The position numbers were made by a program, and so were the translations under genes. Under the pieces are notes generated by a model. The model was not told the DNA's origin, searched no databases, and was given only the letters and a program-made list of their open reading frames with translations. Below are positions 1-9,211 of a stretch of DNA of 64,000 bases, piece after piece; positions within the stretch are counted from its first letter, which is position 1, and each line of letters begins with the position of its first letter. Origin of the DNA: Quercus robur (lineage: Eukaryota; Streptophyta; Magnoliopsida; Fagales; Fagaceae); assembly GCF_932294415.1 (NCBI RefSeq), contig NC_065539.1, positions 52,719,501-52,783,500 of the forward strand. The letters run 5' to 3'.

Positions 1-570
1 ATAAACCAAGCACTTGATTTAAGATCAAAGGTTATTATGGAGTTGAAAGGTGTTGAGTTTATAGTTTATATTGTATTTATTTTCAGAAATGTTGTGCTTG
101 GTCTTTGCCTCTCCTAATCACACTAGCAACTTTCTACATCATTTTTACCTAACCAAATCATTACATCAATTATATCTATTTATCTTGGCTAATAAGGCAC
201 AAAACTCTAAAAAGGGGGAAAGGAAATTGACAAGAATGGCATAGATTACAGACAAAAAATGCTGATTTGCTAAACAGATTGTGACATAATACCAATTTTT
301 GTTGATGCAGAATTAGTTCATACATTCAATATACGCATGATGCCTTTCCAGTGAGGAACCCCACAACTGTATGGAATTGGAAATCCAACATCACACTAGA
401 ACAGAATCCAGTTATAGAACTTTTCAAGCCTGTTAAAGCTTGTCCATCTTCAACTCTTTAATAGAAACTGACAGGACAACCTCATTAACAATAGATGAAA
501 AACAAAATACAAATTGGCAACCCAAAAGATAGAGAGAGAGAGAGATGAAAATAAAAAGAAAAGAATCCCT
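1..570. other. AT-rich DNA without a recognised gene
   Basis: I see no supported coding region or RNA gene here. There is a short GA microsatellite near 531-545, just downstream of the GNAT pseudogene that begins at 571. The stretch could hold the 3' untranslated region of that former gene, but no clear polyadenylation signal stands out. Confidence 0.5.
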
Positions 571-1077
571 TCAATTAGTTTGATCAGTTTTTAAACAACT
601 ATACATAATAACATCAATAGTCTTCCCATGGACAATGACATATTTCCTAAGTACACCTTCCTTTTGAAACCCAGCCTTTTCCAAAACCCTTTGTGAGGCC
701 TTAATTTCCACATTAACAAAGCCTTCCAATCTCTCCATATTTGGAAACTCTTCAAACACACTAGAAATAACCAATTTCACTGCCACTGTGGTTATACCTT
801 TGTTCCAATACTTTGATCCAAGAGCATAGTTGATTTGCCCTCTACATATCTGATAGTCAGACCCTGGTTTGACACATATGAATCCAATTGGACGGTCTTC
901 CAAACATATGGCCCTGTACCATGGGTGAGGAATTGCAACTTCCTTAAGATAATGAAGTGCATCTTATCTTGAAGTGTAGTACCTTAGTCTGCTTGTGCGA
1001 ATGACTTGATCATCGCATGCCCATTCCATGAAGTCATCCACATCAGATAATTGATAGGGGTGTAGTTTGATTTCCAT
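571..1077 (-). pseudogene. GNAT acetyltransferase pseudogene (copy a), one nonsense codon
   Basis: A former RimJ/RimL-like GCN5-related N-acetyltransferase of about 168 codons, starting at the ATG at 1077. The reading frame follows the sister copies from MEIKLHPYQ to the end. The acetyl-CoA-binding region (YWNKGITT) and the motif-B-like stretch (EIKASQRVLEKAGF) are readable. Codon 38 (964-966) is TAA, where the copies at 9047-9211 and 10834-11338 have GAA in the context TSREDAL. That single stop is the only break I see, so the pseudogene looks young. An internal ATG at 903 could start a 110-residue C-terminal piece, but it would lack the first strands of the GNAT fold. It lies in the same orientation as the other copies and in a block repeated at 10.8-13.4 kb. 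Confidence 0.85.
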
Positions 1078-2650
1078 CTTGTTAATCTCTCTAATATCTT
1101 GGGCTTGTAGCTAACGCCAAACACTAACATAATATTTAGGGGGAAAACAAGAAAGAGAATAAATATATAGAAAAGAACAGTTTATAACTTATAAGGATCA
1201 AGCAATAGAACTACAAGTTAAAAGGAGCAACAAGAACTAGGGAACCAAAACACACAAAATTCATTGATTCAAACATGTTTAACATAACAAAGGAAAAAGA
1301 CTGCATAGGTTCTGCTCATTCACTTCATACTCGTACCCTTTTACAATTCTAGCAAGGGCTTTGAAGATCTTCTTGTGCGCACAAACTAGTACTATAATGC
1401 TACTCATTACAATGACACTTCACATGGCTAGTGCAATAATTTGTAGACACTTCACACAACTCAGATGCTTTTAGTGATGGACACGGATAGTGCACTAAAT
1501 CCAATATGATGTGGATACATGATTAAAATTTACCACGTGTTCATATTGTGTTGGGTCCAGTGTACTAGACCCAAGCTTTGCCCTTTAGTGACAAAGTAGG
1601 AATATCTTTACAATTGGTTAGAGTTCGTCTAATGAGTCAAATGATTCAAGCTGTTTTTAAATTAGAAGGATTAGAATTAGTACAATACAAACATAACATA
1701 TATGTCCTACTAATTTCAGGTGTTTGATTTGTAGGACTTTACTTTCATAAGACTCCAAAGGACACAGATACACTTCATGGAAAATATTGGATCATTTGAC
1801 ATCTTTAAATTTTCGATGTGGTGATGATTCCATCTATATGTTGAGTGGGGATGCTAGAGCTACACACATCATATGGTGAAGTAAATTCCCACAATAGATT
1901 AAATTGCAATTATTTGAGCACTGATCAATCAGCATGAACACACAAAAGATATTAACCAGAGTCAAAATCAGCTTTACCTTCATTCAACACTCTGAGTCTA
2001 AAAATAAAGCATGTCGCATCAATCACAGAGCTTCAGTCAGCAACACCAACAGGAAAATCAAGTTTTAAGGACTGATAAATAAACTTGTTGATGACTAATT
2101 TAAAATCAGCCTAGCTAACGTTCTTCCTGGTTCTTGTTTGAATTTCATTATCCTATCTAACCTTCAAAATTTCAAAATCAAATTTTCATAATAAACAAAC
2201 ATGACTAGTATGACTGCTGAGGCATGATTGTGGTGCATACTTGGTATCCAGACTCTAGTAGTTAATTCCAAATACCTACTCCAAAAGAGTAGCTTCTTTT
2301 TTTATTTGGTGAGGGCTGCCCTCTCTTCTTTCATAATAGTGAGCCTCACCAATTAAATTCACCGTACCAATTTGTGTCCCAACTTGTGTATTATATTGTA
2401 TTTGCATGTTTTGTTTTAGTAAGATGATGCCCAACTTGTGATTAAATTTTTATCCTGAAAAAAGAAAGCAAAGCTCTGGTAGGAAATCCATCATCACACT
2501 GGAATAGAATGAATTATAGAACTAATCAAGCCTGCTGAGCTTGTCTGTCTTCACGGCATTAACACTTTAACAGAAACTGATATACCAACCTTGGTAACAA
2601 CAGATTTTATAACAAAAACAAATTTTCAACAAAACAAAATGTTTAAATGA
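1078..2650. repeat. Non-coding arm of duplicated block A
   Basis: No gene is visible. The DNA is clearly homologous to 11339-12560, and 1100-1720 also matches 9212-9880. Shared landmarks are the TTTAACATAACAAAGGAAA stretch, the 'cactagacccaagctttgcc' segment and the 'gtcctactaatttcagg' segment. It is therefore the upstream side of a GNAT-U2 module that was copied at least twice. Around 2300-2390 it contains a decayed relative of the MITE at 4643-4802. Confidence 0.7.
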
Positions 2651-2654
2651 TTAT

Positions 2655-2770
2655 TTTGTCAGTTTTTAAGAAGTTGTACATTGAAACATCAATAGTCTTC
2701 CCTCATACTTCCTATAGAAACCTTCCTTTTGAAACCCAAACTTTCTATAACCATTTGTGAGGCCTTAATG
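2655..2770 (-). pseudogene. GNAT 3'-end scrap
   Basis: About 115 bp match the last coding part of the GNAT copies. Read on the plus strand, the region resembling 585-700 includes 'aacatcaatagtcttccc' and 'ccttccttttgaaaccca'. Only the C-terminal end remains and the frame is not kept. It sits just downstream (minus strand) of U2 copy 1, so it marks another lost member of the U2-GNAT array. Confidence 0.65.
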
Positions 2771-2901
2771 TTGTTTTTGAGAGAGAAAAACTCTAAAAAA
2801 ATGCATATGAATGCACTCAATCAATATGGTGGTCGCCATTATTAATTCAGTAACTAATTACTTTGGAGACTATGGAATTATAAAACTTGGTATAGAATTG
2901 G

Positions 2902-3097
2902 GTGGGCTGCGCCAGGCCCAAGCTCTAGTGCAACGCATGGGCGACGCTTAAGAATCCCAGTAGCAAGCTACTGTGGTGGGCTCTTCCCCTCAAGAAATAA
3001 ATTTAATATCGTGTGAGCCGATGACCCACATATCAGATATTAAACTGATAAGAACAGATACTACACTTGATCTTAGCCAAAAGGCCGAGAAAGGTAT
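2902..3097 (-). ncRNA. U2 spliceosomal snRNA, copy 1 (variant)
   Basis: The minus strand begins ATACCTTTCTCGGCCTTTTG and continues with the branch-site-pairing GTAGTA at about nt 34-39, the stem-loop II region (ATCTGATATGTGGGTCATCG) and a TTTATTTCTTGAGG Sm-type stretch. Length is about 196 nt, as expected for plant U2. U2 pairs with the intron branch point in the spliceosome. The first 100 nt match copy 2 almost base for base. The 3' half differs at several places, for example CTCAC instead of CCCAC in a stem of domain II and AAGAATCC instead of AGAACCCC in the 3' stem-loops. A USE and TATA box are in place upstream. The 3' box is poorer than in copy 2. It may be a functional variant or an early pseudogene. 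Confidence 0.9.
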
Positions 3098-3123
3098 GAG
3101 TTTACTCCTAAAATGTGCTCTTT

Positions 3124-3173
3124 TTTATAGTAAGACTGCTTTGAGCTCTTTTCCTGCTTTCATGATGTGGGAC
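3124..3173 (-). promoter_or_regulatory. Plant snRNA promoter (USE + TATA) of U2 copy 1
   Basis: On the minus strand GTCCCACATCA (3163-3173) matches the plant upstream sequence element RTCCCACATCG except at the last base. TATAAA (3124-3129) lies about 27-32 bp before the transcript start at 3097. The 33-bp gap between the two is the spacing known for plant snRNA genes read by RNA polymerase II. Confidence 0.85.
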
Positions 3174-3658
3174 GTGATTGTCAAACTCTTATTATGCTTA
3201 GATTATACATGGCTGGCATAGGAATACAAACATATCTTCTTTAAACAGTTCAGAGAAAACAAAGTAGATGCCAACAAACACCATAGTGATGTAGATGATA
3301 ATGTCTGAAATACAAAAATTTCTGCCTTTAAATTCAAGCTCTAATTGAAAGACAACAGAGTGGGGACCTGATTTATATTGCTGAAATGATATAAGTGATA
3401 AGTAGCATTAGAGGCACAGATGTAGCTCACAATGAATGCAGAGATAATGGATGTTGTGACAAGTAGGAGATATAATCAATTTCCAGCTGGGAAATGTAAT
3501 CAACTTCTAGCTTTTGCAAGTTCAGTATAAATGGAGGGCCTAACCTTACCAAACATTTAAAATCTAGCTCCAATAGTTCATAACTCAAAGACATGGGAAA
3601 ACAAAAATTGAAAGAAGAAGATTGTAAGACTAAAGGCACAGCTTATAATTAATATCAC
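3174..3658. other. No recognised gene between U2 copy 1 promoter and GNAT gene
   Basis: AT-rich DNA. The part nearest 3658 is likely the 3' untranslated region of the GNAT gene on the minus strand. I see nothing else. Confidence 0.4.
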
Positions 3659-4174
3659 TCACAACAAACTATCTGTCACTAAGAAGCTATAGATAAACAT
3701 GTCTCTGATCTCTCCTTTACAAAATCCGTACTTTCTTAACAACCCTTCTTTAAGAAATCCAACCTTTTCTAACACCTTTTGAGACCCCTTATTTTCTACC
3801 TCTACCATTGCCTCTATCCTCACCAAATCTGGGAACTCTTTGAACACCTTAGAGACGGCTATCTTCAATGCAGTGGTGACTATCCCTTGCCCCCAGTAAT
3901 CTGTGCCCACAGCATAACTAATGTGTGCTCTGCATCTGTCATCGCGGGATTCTGGCCTAATTGAAACGTAGCCAATTGAACGATCATCCAAACATATGGA
4001 CCGACGCCAAGGATGGGGTATGGCAACCTTCTCAAGATATGTCAATGCTTCTTCCCTAGAGGTGATGGAGTCCCATCTAAGATACCGCGTTACTCTATCA
4101 TCACTAGCCCATTTCAGGAAGTCATCAACATCAGAGAGATTGAATGGACGTAGGGAAAGTCGTGAGGAATCCAT
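3659..4174 (-). CDS. GNAT-family N-acetyltransferase (RimJ/RimL-like, p20-like), intact
   Basis: An intronless 171-residue protein with the single-domain layout of plant 'p20-like' N-acetyltransferases (Acetyltransf_3 type). These are expected to move an acetyl group from acetyl-CoA to a protein N-terminus or small amine; the substrate is unknown. Visible parts: an N-terminal LRPFNLSDVDDFLKW helix (about 8-22), SICLDDRSIGYVSI strands (59-72), the acetyl-CoA-binding YWGQGIVTTAL (93-103, in place of the usual Q/RxxGxG/A), and the ENKGSQKVLEKVGF helix and strand (127-140) followed by LLRKYGF. There is no signal peptide or membrane segment, so it is probably cytosolic. The start at 4174 fits the length of the neighbour. 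It shares many residues with the protein at 4807-5340 and is less close to the pseudogene copies. One of two intact members of this cluster. Confidence 0.9.
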   Translation of the reverse strand: MDSSRLSLRPFNLSDVDDFLKWASDDRVTRYLRWDSITSREEALTYLEKVAIPHPWRRSICLDDRSIGYVSIRPESRDDRCRAHISYAVGTDYWGQGIVTTALKIAVSKVFKEFPDLVRIEAMVEVENKGSQKVLEKVGFLKEGLLRKYGFCKGEIRDMFIYSFLVTDSLL

Positions 4175-4642
4175 TGAAACCAGTTTGAAATAGTGCTAGG
4201 TTCAATTAGATTCATCAGGCATATATATGTGGCAAACGGTGGATTTTTGAAAAAGCTAAGAACGTCACTGGCCCCATGGCCATGGACAATTAGACATGGT
4301 CAATTATGGTATTCATTATTGAGAATCTGGCCCTAGTAGCAGACAGTTGGACATTCATTCCAAGACGCAACTAGCAATTCTTGATAAGCTGAAAAAAATT
4401 GACTCGAAAAATACATCATGTACTTATGATCAATTCTTAATTTACCTTTGGTAAATATGACATGATATTGGTAACAACAAGAACAAGGGTTGGGTATAAA
4501 TCCTCAACAAATTCATCAGGTTGACCATATGAAGGAATATCTTTGTTGGTATAAGATATGGTAACAAAACAAAATAAAAAACAAAGATATCAAATAAACA
4601 CATTAAAAATCAAGCTAAGGGTTGGAGAAGGGATAGTTCAAG

Positions 4643-4802
4643 GGGAAATTATTATGTACTCCCTAAGTAGCATAAATGCATATTCCCTCCTCTCACATAA
4701 ATAATGAGTCCCACTAATTAAATTCATGGTGGGACCTACCATTTATGTGAGAGAAAGGAGTACGCATTTATAATATTTCGGGAGTACCTAATAATTTTTC
4801 CA
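4643..4802. mobile_element. Hairpin MITE ending just after a GNAT stop codon
   Basis: The two ends are inverted copies: GGAAATTATTATGTACTCCC on the left and, read from the right on the other strand, GGAAAAATTATTAGGTACTC. A second inner pair (CTCTCACATAAAT and ATTTATGTGAGAG) makes nearly the whole 160 bp fold back. Flanks show AGTTCAAGG on the left and AGTTTTCAAGG on the right, a possible imperfect target duplication. There is no coding capacity. The right end lies 4 bp beyond the stop codon of the GNAT gene at 4807-5340, so it may form part of that gene's 3' untranslated region. Decayed relatives lie near 2300-2390 and 12600-12660. Confidence 0.7.
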
Positions 4803-4806
4803 GTTT

Positions 4807-5340
4807 TCAAGGCATAAAATCAGTAGATAAAAGACTGTACATGACCATATCCCTAGTCTCACCTTTATTAAAGCTATACTTCCTCAACACACATTCCTTG
4901 AGGAAGCCAGCTTTGTCTAAGACCCTCTGAGAAGCCTTGTTCTCTAACTCAACCAAACCTTGAAACCTGACCACATCTGGGAACTCTTTTAGCCCTTCAC
5001 TAATAGCCATCTTCACTGCTCTAGTTGTTATACCATGCCCCCAGTACTCAGCAGCTAGGGCATATCCAACATCTGCCCTACACCGGTCATCACTGGAACG
5101 TGGCATTATGATAACAAAACCAATTGAACGGTTGTCTATGCATATGGATCTGCAATAAGGGTGTGGAATGCAATAGTCATTGATGTAAGAAACTACTTCT
5201 TGCTTGGAGGTGAACGTGTTCCACCTTGTGAAGCGCGTCACTTTTTCATTGCCACCATACATTAAGAAGTCATCAACATCTGAAATTTTGTATGGACGAA
5301 GTGTGATCTTTGAAAGATTAATCTCCATCTCCTTTGACAT
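4807..5340 (-). CDS. GNAT-family N-acetyltransferase (RimJ/RimL-like, p20-like), intact
   Basis: A 177-residue intronless reading frame, second intact member of the local cluster. It begins MSKEMEINLSKITLRPYKIS, a few residues longer at the N-terminus than the neighbour; MEINL at residue 5 is an alternative start that would match the MEIKL starts of the pseudogene copies. Domain landmarks: DVDDFL (21-26), RSICIDNRSIGFVII (64-78), the acetyl-CoA-binding YWGHGITTRAV (99-109), and ENKASQRVLDKAGFLKE (133-149). No signal peptide or membrane helix. Expected to act as an acetyl-CoA-dependent N-acetyltransferase on an unknown substrate. About 630 bp separate it from the next GNAT gene, so each is likely transcribed on its own. 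U2 copy 2 lies 1.6 kb upstream. Confidence 0.9.
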   Translation of the reverse strand: MSKEMEINLSKITLRPYKISDVDDFLMYGGNEKVTRFTRWNTFTSKQEVVSYINDYCIPHPYCRSICIDNRSIGFVIIMPRSSDDRCRADVGYALAAEYWGHGITTRAVKMAISEGLKEFPDVVRFQGLVELENKASQRVLDKAGFLKECVLRKYSFNKGETRDMVMYSLLSTDFMP

Positions 5341-5685
5341 GTCAAATGGTGGGAACAGTAGGTGGTGCTGTTTGTTGAGAAATGGAAGTTATATGTGATT
5401 TCTAAAGTTTGCAATACCTACCATAGGATTCTTATAACTTTTGTTTTGACCTTATTATTAAAAAGCCTAGTTTATTCATTCAACAAACAGGAAAAACTAG
5501 TTTAATAGCTCAATGGATATGCTAACCTTGGCTTTCTTAAAGATGTATCAAAGCTCTTATTGTTCCTAATCTACACAATTGATGTAGAAAAAGTTACAGA
5601 ATGCTTTTTAGAAATTAGCAAGTGCTATAGTTGGTGGTTTAATTTAACTCTGAAGTAAAAGAAAAATATTTTCACAATAGTTTAC

Positions 5686-5795
5686 ATCCACTATTTCATA
5701 TCTGCAATTGATGTAGGAATGTCCACATTTAAAATGTTCACATTTTAACACATAAAAGTTGTGTAAAAAAACAGATATGAAATAGTTGATGTGTG
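5686..5795. repeat. Small inverted repeat, possible MITE remnant
   Basis: ACTATTTCATATCTG near 5690-5705 is mirrored by CAGATATGAAATAGT at 5772-5786, and the flanking 10 bases also pair loosely (GGATGTAAAC against GATGTGTGGG). About 65 bp lie between the arms. I could not find a target duplication. Confidence 0.45.
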
Positions 5796-6509
5796 GGAAT
5801 CAAAACTCTAGAATGTACAACTTTTAAAATCGCTATCTTTCTTTCTCTTTTTGATACAATTGTATTTTTATTCAAATTATAGTTTGAGTAAAATAAACCA
5901 ATAAAAATAAATCATATCAAACCAACACTAGATAATTGTTCTTCTTGCTGACTCAAAAATTAAAATATAGTAATCATATTTCACTAAATATCTATCTATC
6001 ATTGCAAGGAAAACCAAAAACAAATCTCACACTACCAACTTGTGATTCTGAATGGTGGTGCATCCAAGGGGAAAACGTTAAAACAACATTGTCTTGAAGG
6101 GAAGAAGAACATCAAGATTGGAAATTCAAGGTCCCTACTTGACGTGAAAGTTCTATTTAATATTAATTATACAATTATATAAGCTCTATCAGAAAAATAA
6201 ATTATGGGAATCTAGGTTATTTGATTTGAAAAAGCAGTCAATTTAGTCATAAACAGCACCATATAAAAGAACTTACGTATTACTTTGTTTTCTAGCTTAT
6301 AGAAAGAAAATGAGTGGTAAAAACCGTGACTACCCTACCTAATTTTGACCATAAGGACCACCAAGCATTTATTAAGTAACTTTTTTCTTCTATTTAGGAA
6401 TAATTGAACCCTAGATGCTTCAAATAAAAACATTTTAAAAAAAAGTCAGTTAAGTAATTATTTTTCTTTCTATGTAAGAATAATTGAAATCCTTGACGTA
6501 TCCAATAAA

Positions 6510-6511
6510 CC

Positions 6512-6542
<31 letters not shown>

Positions 6543-6550
6543 AAAAAAAA
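6510..6550. repeat. Poly-C / poly-A homopolymer junction
   Basis: About 23 C in a row are followed directly by about 18 A. Lengths of such runs are unreliable in assemblies. Confidence 0.9.
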
Positions 6551-6901
6551 GTTAGTTGAGTCACAAGTTCTTAACTCTCTTTTAAATTAACTTAAGCCAC
6601 AAATTAACTTCACAAACTTTTGATGAACATCAAGTCTTATATCTAATATAGTTTATTGTTCTTCAAGTCTTAGATAAGTCTTATATCTAGATATAGTTTA
6701 TTGTGGCTCATAGATCAACATCGATACTTTGACGTTCTAGAATTGTGAGCATACCCTTCAAAGTAGTAATTAAAAATCTAGAGCGTGAAACTTGACTATC
6801 AGAAATATATTATAATTACACCAATCAAACTAGAACTTAATGAACATCAAACCCGCACAGAAGAAAAACAAACTTGTGATGCTTCAATCAAATTCAAACT
6901 T

Positions 6902-6915
6902 TTAGACTAGAATTG
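6902..6915 (-). terminator. Plant snRNA 3' box of U2 copy 2
   Basis: The minus strand reads CAATTCTAGTCTAA just after the U2 3' end. It fits the plant 3'-end signal CA(N)3-10AGTNNAA exactly, with five bases between the CA and AGTCTAA. Confidence 0.85.
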
Positions 6916-6916
6916 G

Positions 6917-7112
6917 GTGGGGTGCGCCAGGCCCGAGCAATAGTGCAACGCATGGGCGACGCTTGAGAACCCCAGTAGCAAGCTACTGTGGTGGGCTCTC
7001 CCCCTCAAGAAATAAATTTAATATCGTGTGGGCCGATGACCCACATATCAGATATTAAACTGATAAGAACAGATACTACACTTGATCTTAGCCAAAAGGC
7101 CGAGAAAGGTAT
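6917..7112 (-). ncRNA. U2 spliceosomal snRNA, copy 2 (canonical)
   Basis: Full-length plant U2, about 196 nt, starting ATACCTTTCTCGGCC at 7112. It carries the GTAGTA branch-site-pairing element, the stem-loop II segment ATGTGGGTCATCGGCCCAC, a Sm-type stretch (TTTATTTCTTGAGG) and the 3' stem-loops (CAGTAGCTTGCTACTG, a perfect hairpin). It has a USE, a TATA box at the right spacing and an exact 3' box, so all known parts of an active plant U2 gene are present. It is the best candidate for the working copy in this window. Confidence 0.95.
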
Positions 7113-7137
7113 GCTTTGCCCAGCTGCTGATTTTCCG

Positions 7138-7188
7138 TTTTATACCTCAGCTTTGTTTATCCCTCCTCTCTCTTACACGATGTGGGAA
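7138..7188 (-). promoter_or_regulatory. Plant snRNA promoter (USE + TATA) of U2 copy 2
   Basis: On the minus strand TTCCCACATCG (7178-7188) matches USE RTCCCACATCG at all but the first base. TATAAA (7138-7143) is 26-31 bp before the transcript start at 7112. The gap of 34 bp is the polymerase II type spacing rather than the shorter polymerase III one. Confidence 0.9.
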
Positions 7189-7540
7189 TCGGCATTTGAA
7201 ACTAGCAAGAGTGGAAGCACATTTATTCAATGTATCTCTCTTATGCACATAGCCAGGAACGTGTCTTAGCATATGCTATTATTTGCAGTCTAAGAACCAC
7301 TGCATTTGGTGATAATATATATTTTACTTAAAATGTAATACAAACTACCTTACAAACTCTTAGAGATAGTAGATAGACTGCATCTCACTTATTTACATAC
7401 TCAAAAATAGTAGATTTAGATTTTTATTATTTAGATGGGTAGTAGAGTCTTTTGGCTGAATATTGCAGAAAATTGAGTTTATTTGTGGTATGGGTACTGT
7501 TTAAAGTTATTTGGAAAATTGAGGAAAGAAAGTGAATTTC

Positions 7541-7972
7541 GGCAACATCGTTGCCAAAATTCTAACAAAAAGTATGAGAGAGGAAAGACAAGTGATGTGA
7601 TGGGAGGATTTGAATTACCGATTACCGAAATTCTTGTTGCTCGAATTTGCTGCCTAGTTGCCAGGTGATGTGCCCGAAGGAGGAGTGGCTGAAAGGAAAT
7701 CAATTGTGGCAACCAAGTTGCCGAAATTGTAGGGGAGTGAGGAGAGAGAAAATAAGAATTGTGGCAACCAAGTTGCCGAAAATGGGAGGAAAAAAAGAAA
7801 AAAAGAAAAAAGAAGAGAATTGTGGCAACCAAATTGCCGAAAACTCGGGGAGAAATTTAATAGTAATTTAGGCAATGAAGTTGCCAAAAATGAGGGGAAA
7901 AAAGAAGAAGATTTAGGCCGAAAATTGGAGGAAAAAAAATTGTGGCAATTGATGTGTGGCAATGGAATTGTC
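7541..7972. repeat. Spaced array of GGCAA-N5-TTGCC hairpins in purine-rich DNA
   Basis: Six copies of a 15-base inverted motif recur: GGCAACATCGTTGCC (7541), GGCAACCAAGTTGCC (7708 and 7763), GGCAACCAAATTGCC (7824), GGCAATGAAGTTGCC (7871) and GGCAATGGAATTGTC (7958). Most follow TTGT or TTA and precede GAAA or AAAA. They are separated by 47-167 bp of GGGA/GAAA-rich sequence. Open frames across this stretch are by-products of the composition and not convincing genes. Confidence 0.7.
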
Positions 7973-9046
7973 GAAATGGAAGGAAAAGAAGACTGCTTCT
8001 TGCATTCATTGGTTTCTTACAGAAGAATTACACTCCTTTTATAGGAGGGGAAATGGAACAAAAGAATATGTATATATATATGAATAGGTTTCCCAATAAT
8101 TCATGGTCATTTGTTTTTTTTTTTTTACATAGTATGATCTGGTTAGCATCTTGCTGTTACAATGGTCCACCAAGTTTCACATGTGCAAATCTCATTCCTC
8201 CATTTGGTTGATGAGGTTGTAATATTCTTTTTTGTCTAAAGATGACAAAGAGATAAAACTTCAGTCATTTGCCATTAAAAATAAGTCATACTACACATCA
8301 AGAGATTTTCTTGTGGTCATGTCAAATCTTCTATTTTTTTTTTTACACAATTTTTAGTTAGACATGTAGTTGATTGGTATTTGAGTACCAAAAAAAAATT
8401 TGTCAATTTTTATTATTATTATTATTATTATTTTTATCTTCTAGAAAATGAAATTTTAAATCTAGATTTTGAAAAACACAAAAGAATCGTATTATTTGAA
8501 AAAGCAAAATCCCTCTTGCGTTGAAGCCACAAATATGTCAATCTTCATGAAGGACTATTGAAGTCAATAGCCATTGAAGATAAAGAATGGGGAATTATTA
8601 ACCAATTGATTTTTCAAGCTTTACCAACAAATCAATTGAAGACATGGCCATAAGTTTAGCATGATGGAGAAAAAGAGGTAAAAATTTTTATAGCCATATC
8701 AAATTTGGTTCTTAAAGACAACAAAGGAAGAAGAATTTGCTAAAAATGGAATAGTTAATAGCAAGGTGCCAACCATATCATACTCTGTAAAATGATATAA
8801 ATGCCCCTGAATTATTGTACGTATAAAAGTTGTAGATATCCAACTAATGGAGGTAGAATAAACAAAATTATAAGAGTTTTGTAATTTAATTGATACTTTT
8901 TGGTTTTTTCAACTGAAATATTCAAGGTTTAATTTATCCCTCCCTCTAGGGCCTTTACTATGAAATTATAAAATAAAAATAAAAGTAAACAATACCTCCT
9001 CTACCCATATTAGGAGTGACCATAATACCTCCTCTACCCATATGAC
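7973..9046. other. No recognised gene
   Basis: AT-rich DNA with poly-T (near 8113 and 8333) and an (ATT)n run near 8410-8432. Near 8993-9044 a 19-base segment 'aatacctcctctacccata' is repeated twice, at the point where homology to the GNAT copies ends. Confidence 0.4.
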
Positions 9047-9211
9047 TTTGTACCATGAGTGAGGAATTGCAACTTCCTTAAGATAATCAAGTGCATCTTC
9101 TCTTGAATTGTAGTACCTTAGTCTGCTCGTGTGAATGACTTGATTATTGCATGCCAATTCCATAAATTCATCCACATCAGAAAATTGATAGGGGTGTAGT
9201 TTGATTTCCAT
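9047..9211 (-). pseudogene. GNAT acetyltransferase pseudogene (copy c), N-terminal part only
   Basis: Codons 1 to about 55 of a GNAT gene (MEIKLHPYQFSDVDEFMELA through SREDALDYLKEVAIPH) start at the ATG at 9211. Beyond 9047 similarity stops and a short tandem duplication begins, so the acetyl-CoA-binding half is missing. Upstream (9212-9880) the DNA matches blocks A and B, so this is a truncated third copy of the same duplication unit. Confidence 0.8.

Larger units (their letters stand above)
5341..6901. other. AT-rich spacer between GNAT gene and U2 copy 2
   Basis: No gene that I can support. It holds a small hairpin repeat (5686-5795) and a long C then A homopolymer tract (6510-6550), listed separately. 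Confidence 0.4.

Noticed and set aside
2973-3221. Open frame of 82 codons on the plus strand
   Set aside because: It runs antisense through U2 copy 1 and its promoter. The same frame occurs at 6988-7269 over U2 copy 2, so it reflects the RNA gene, not a protein.
7479-8211. Several overlapping open frames on both strands
   Set aside because: They arise from the low-complexity GGGA/GAAA hairpin array and have no domain or codon pattern of a real gene.
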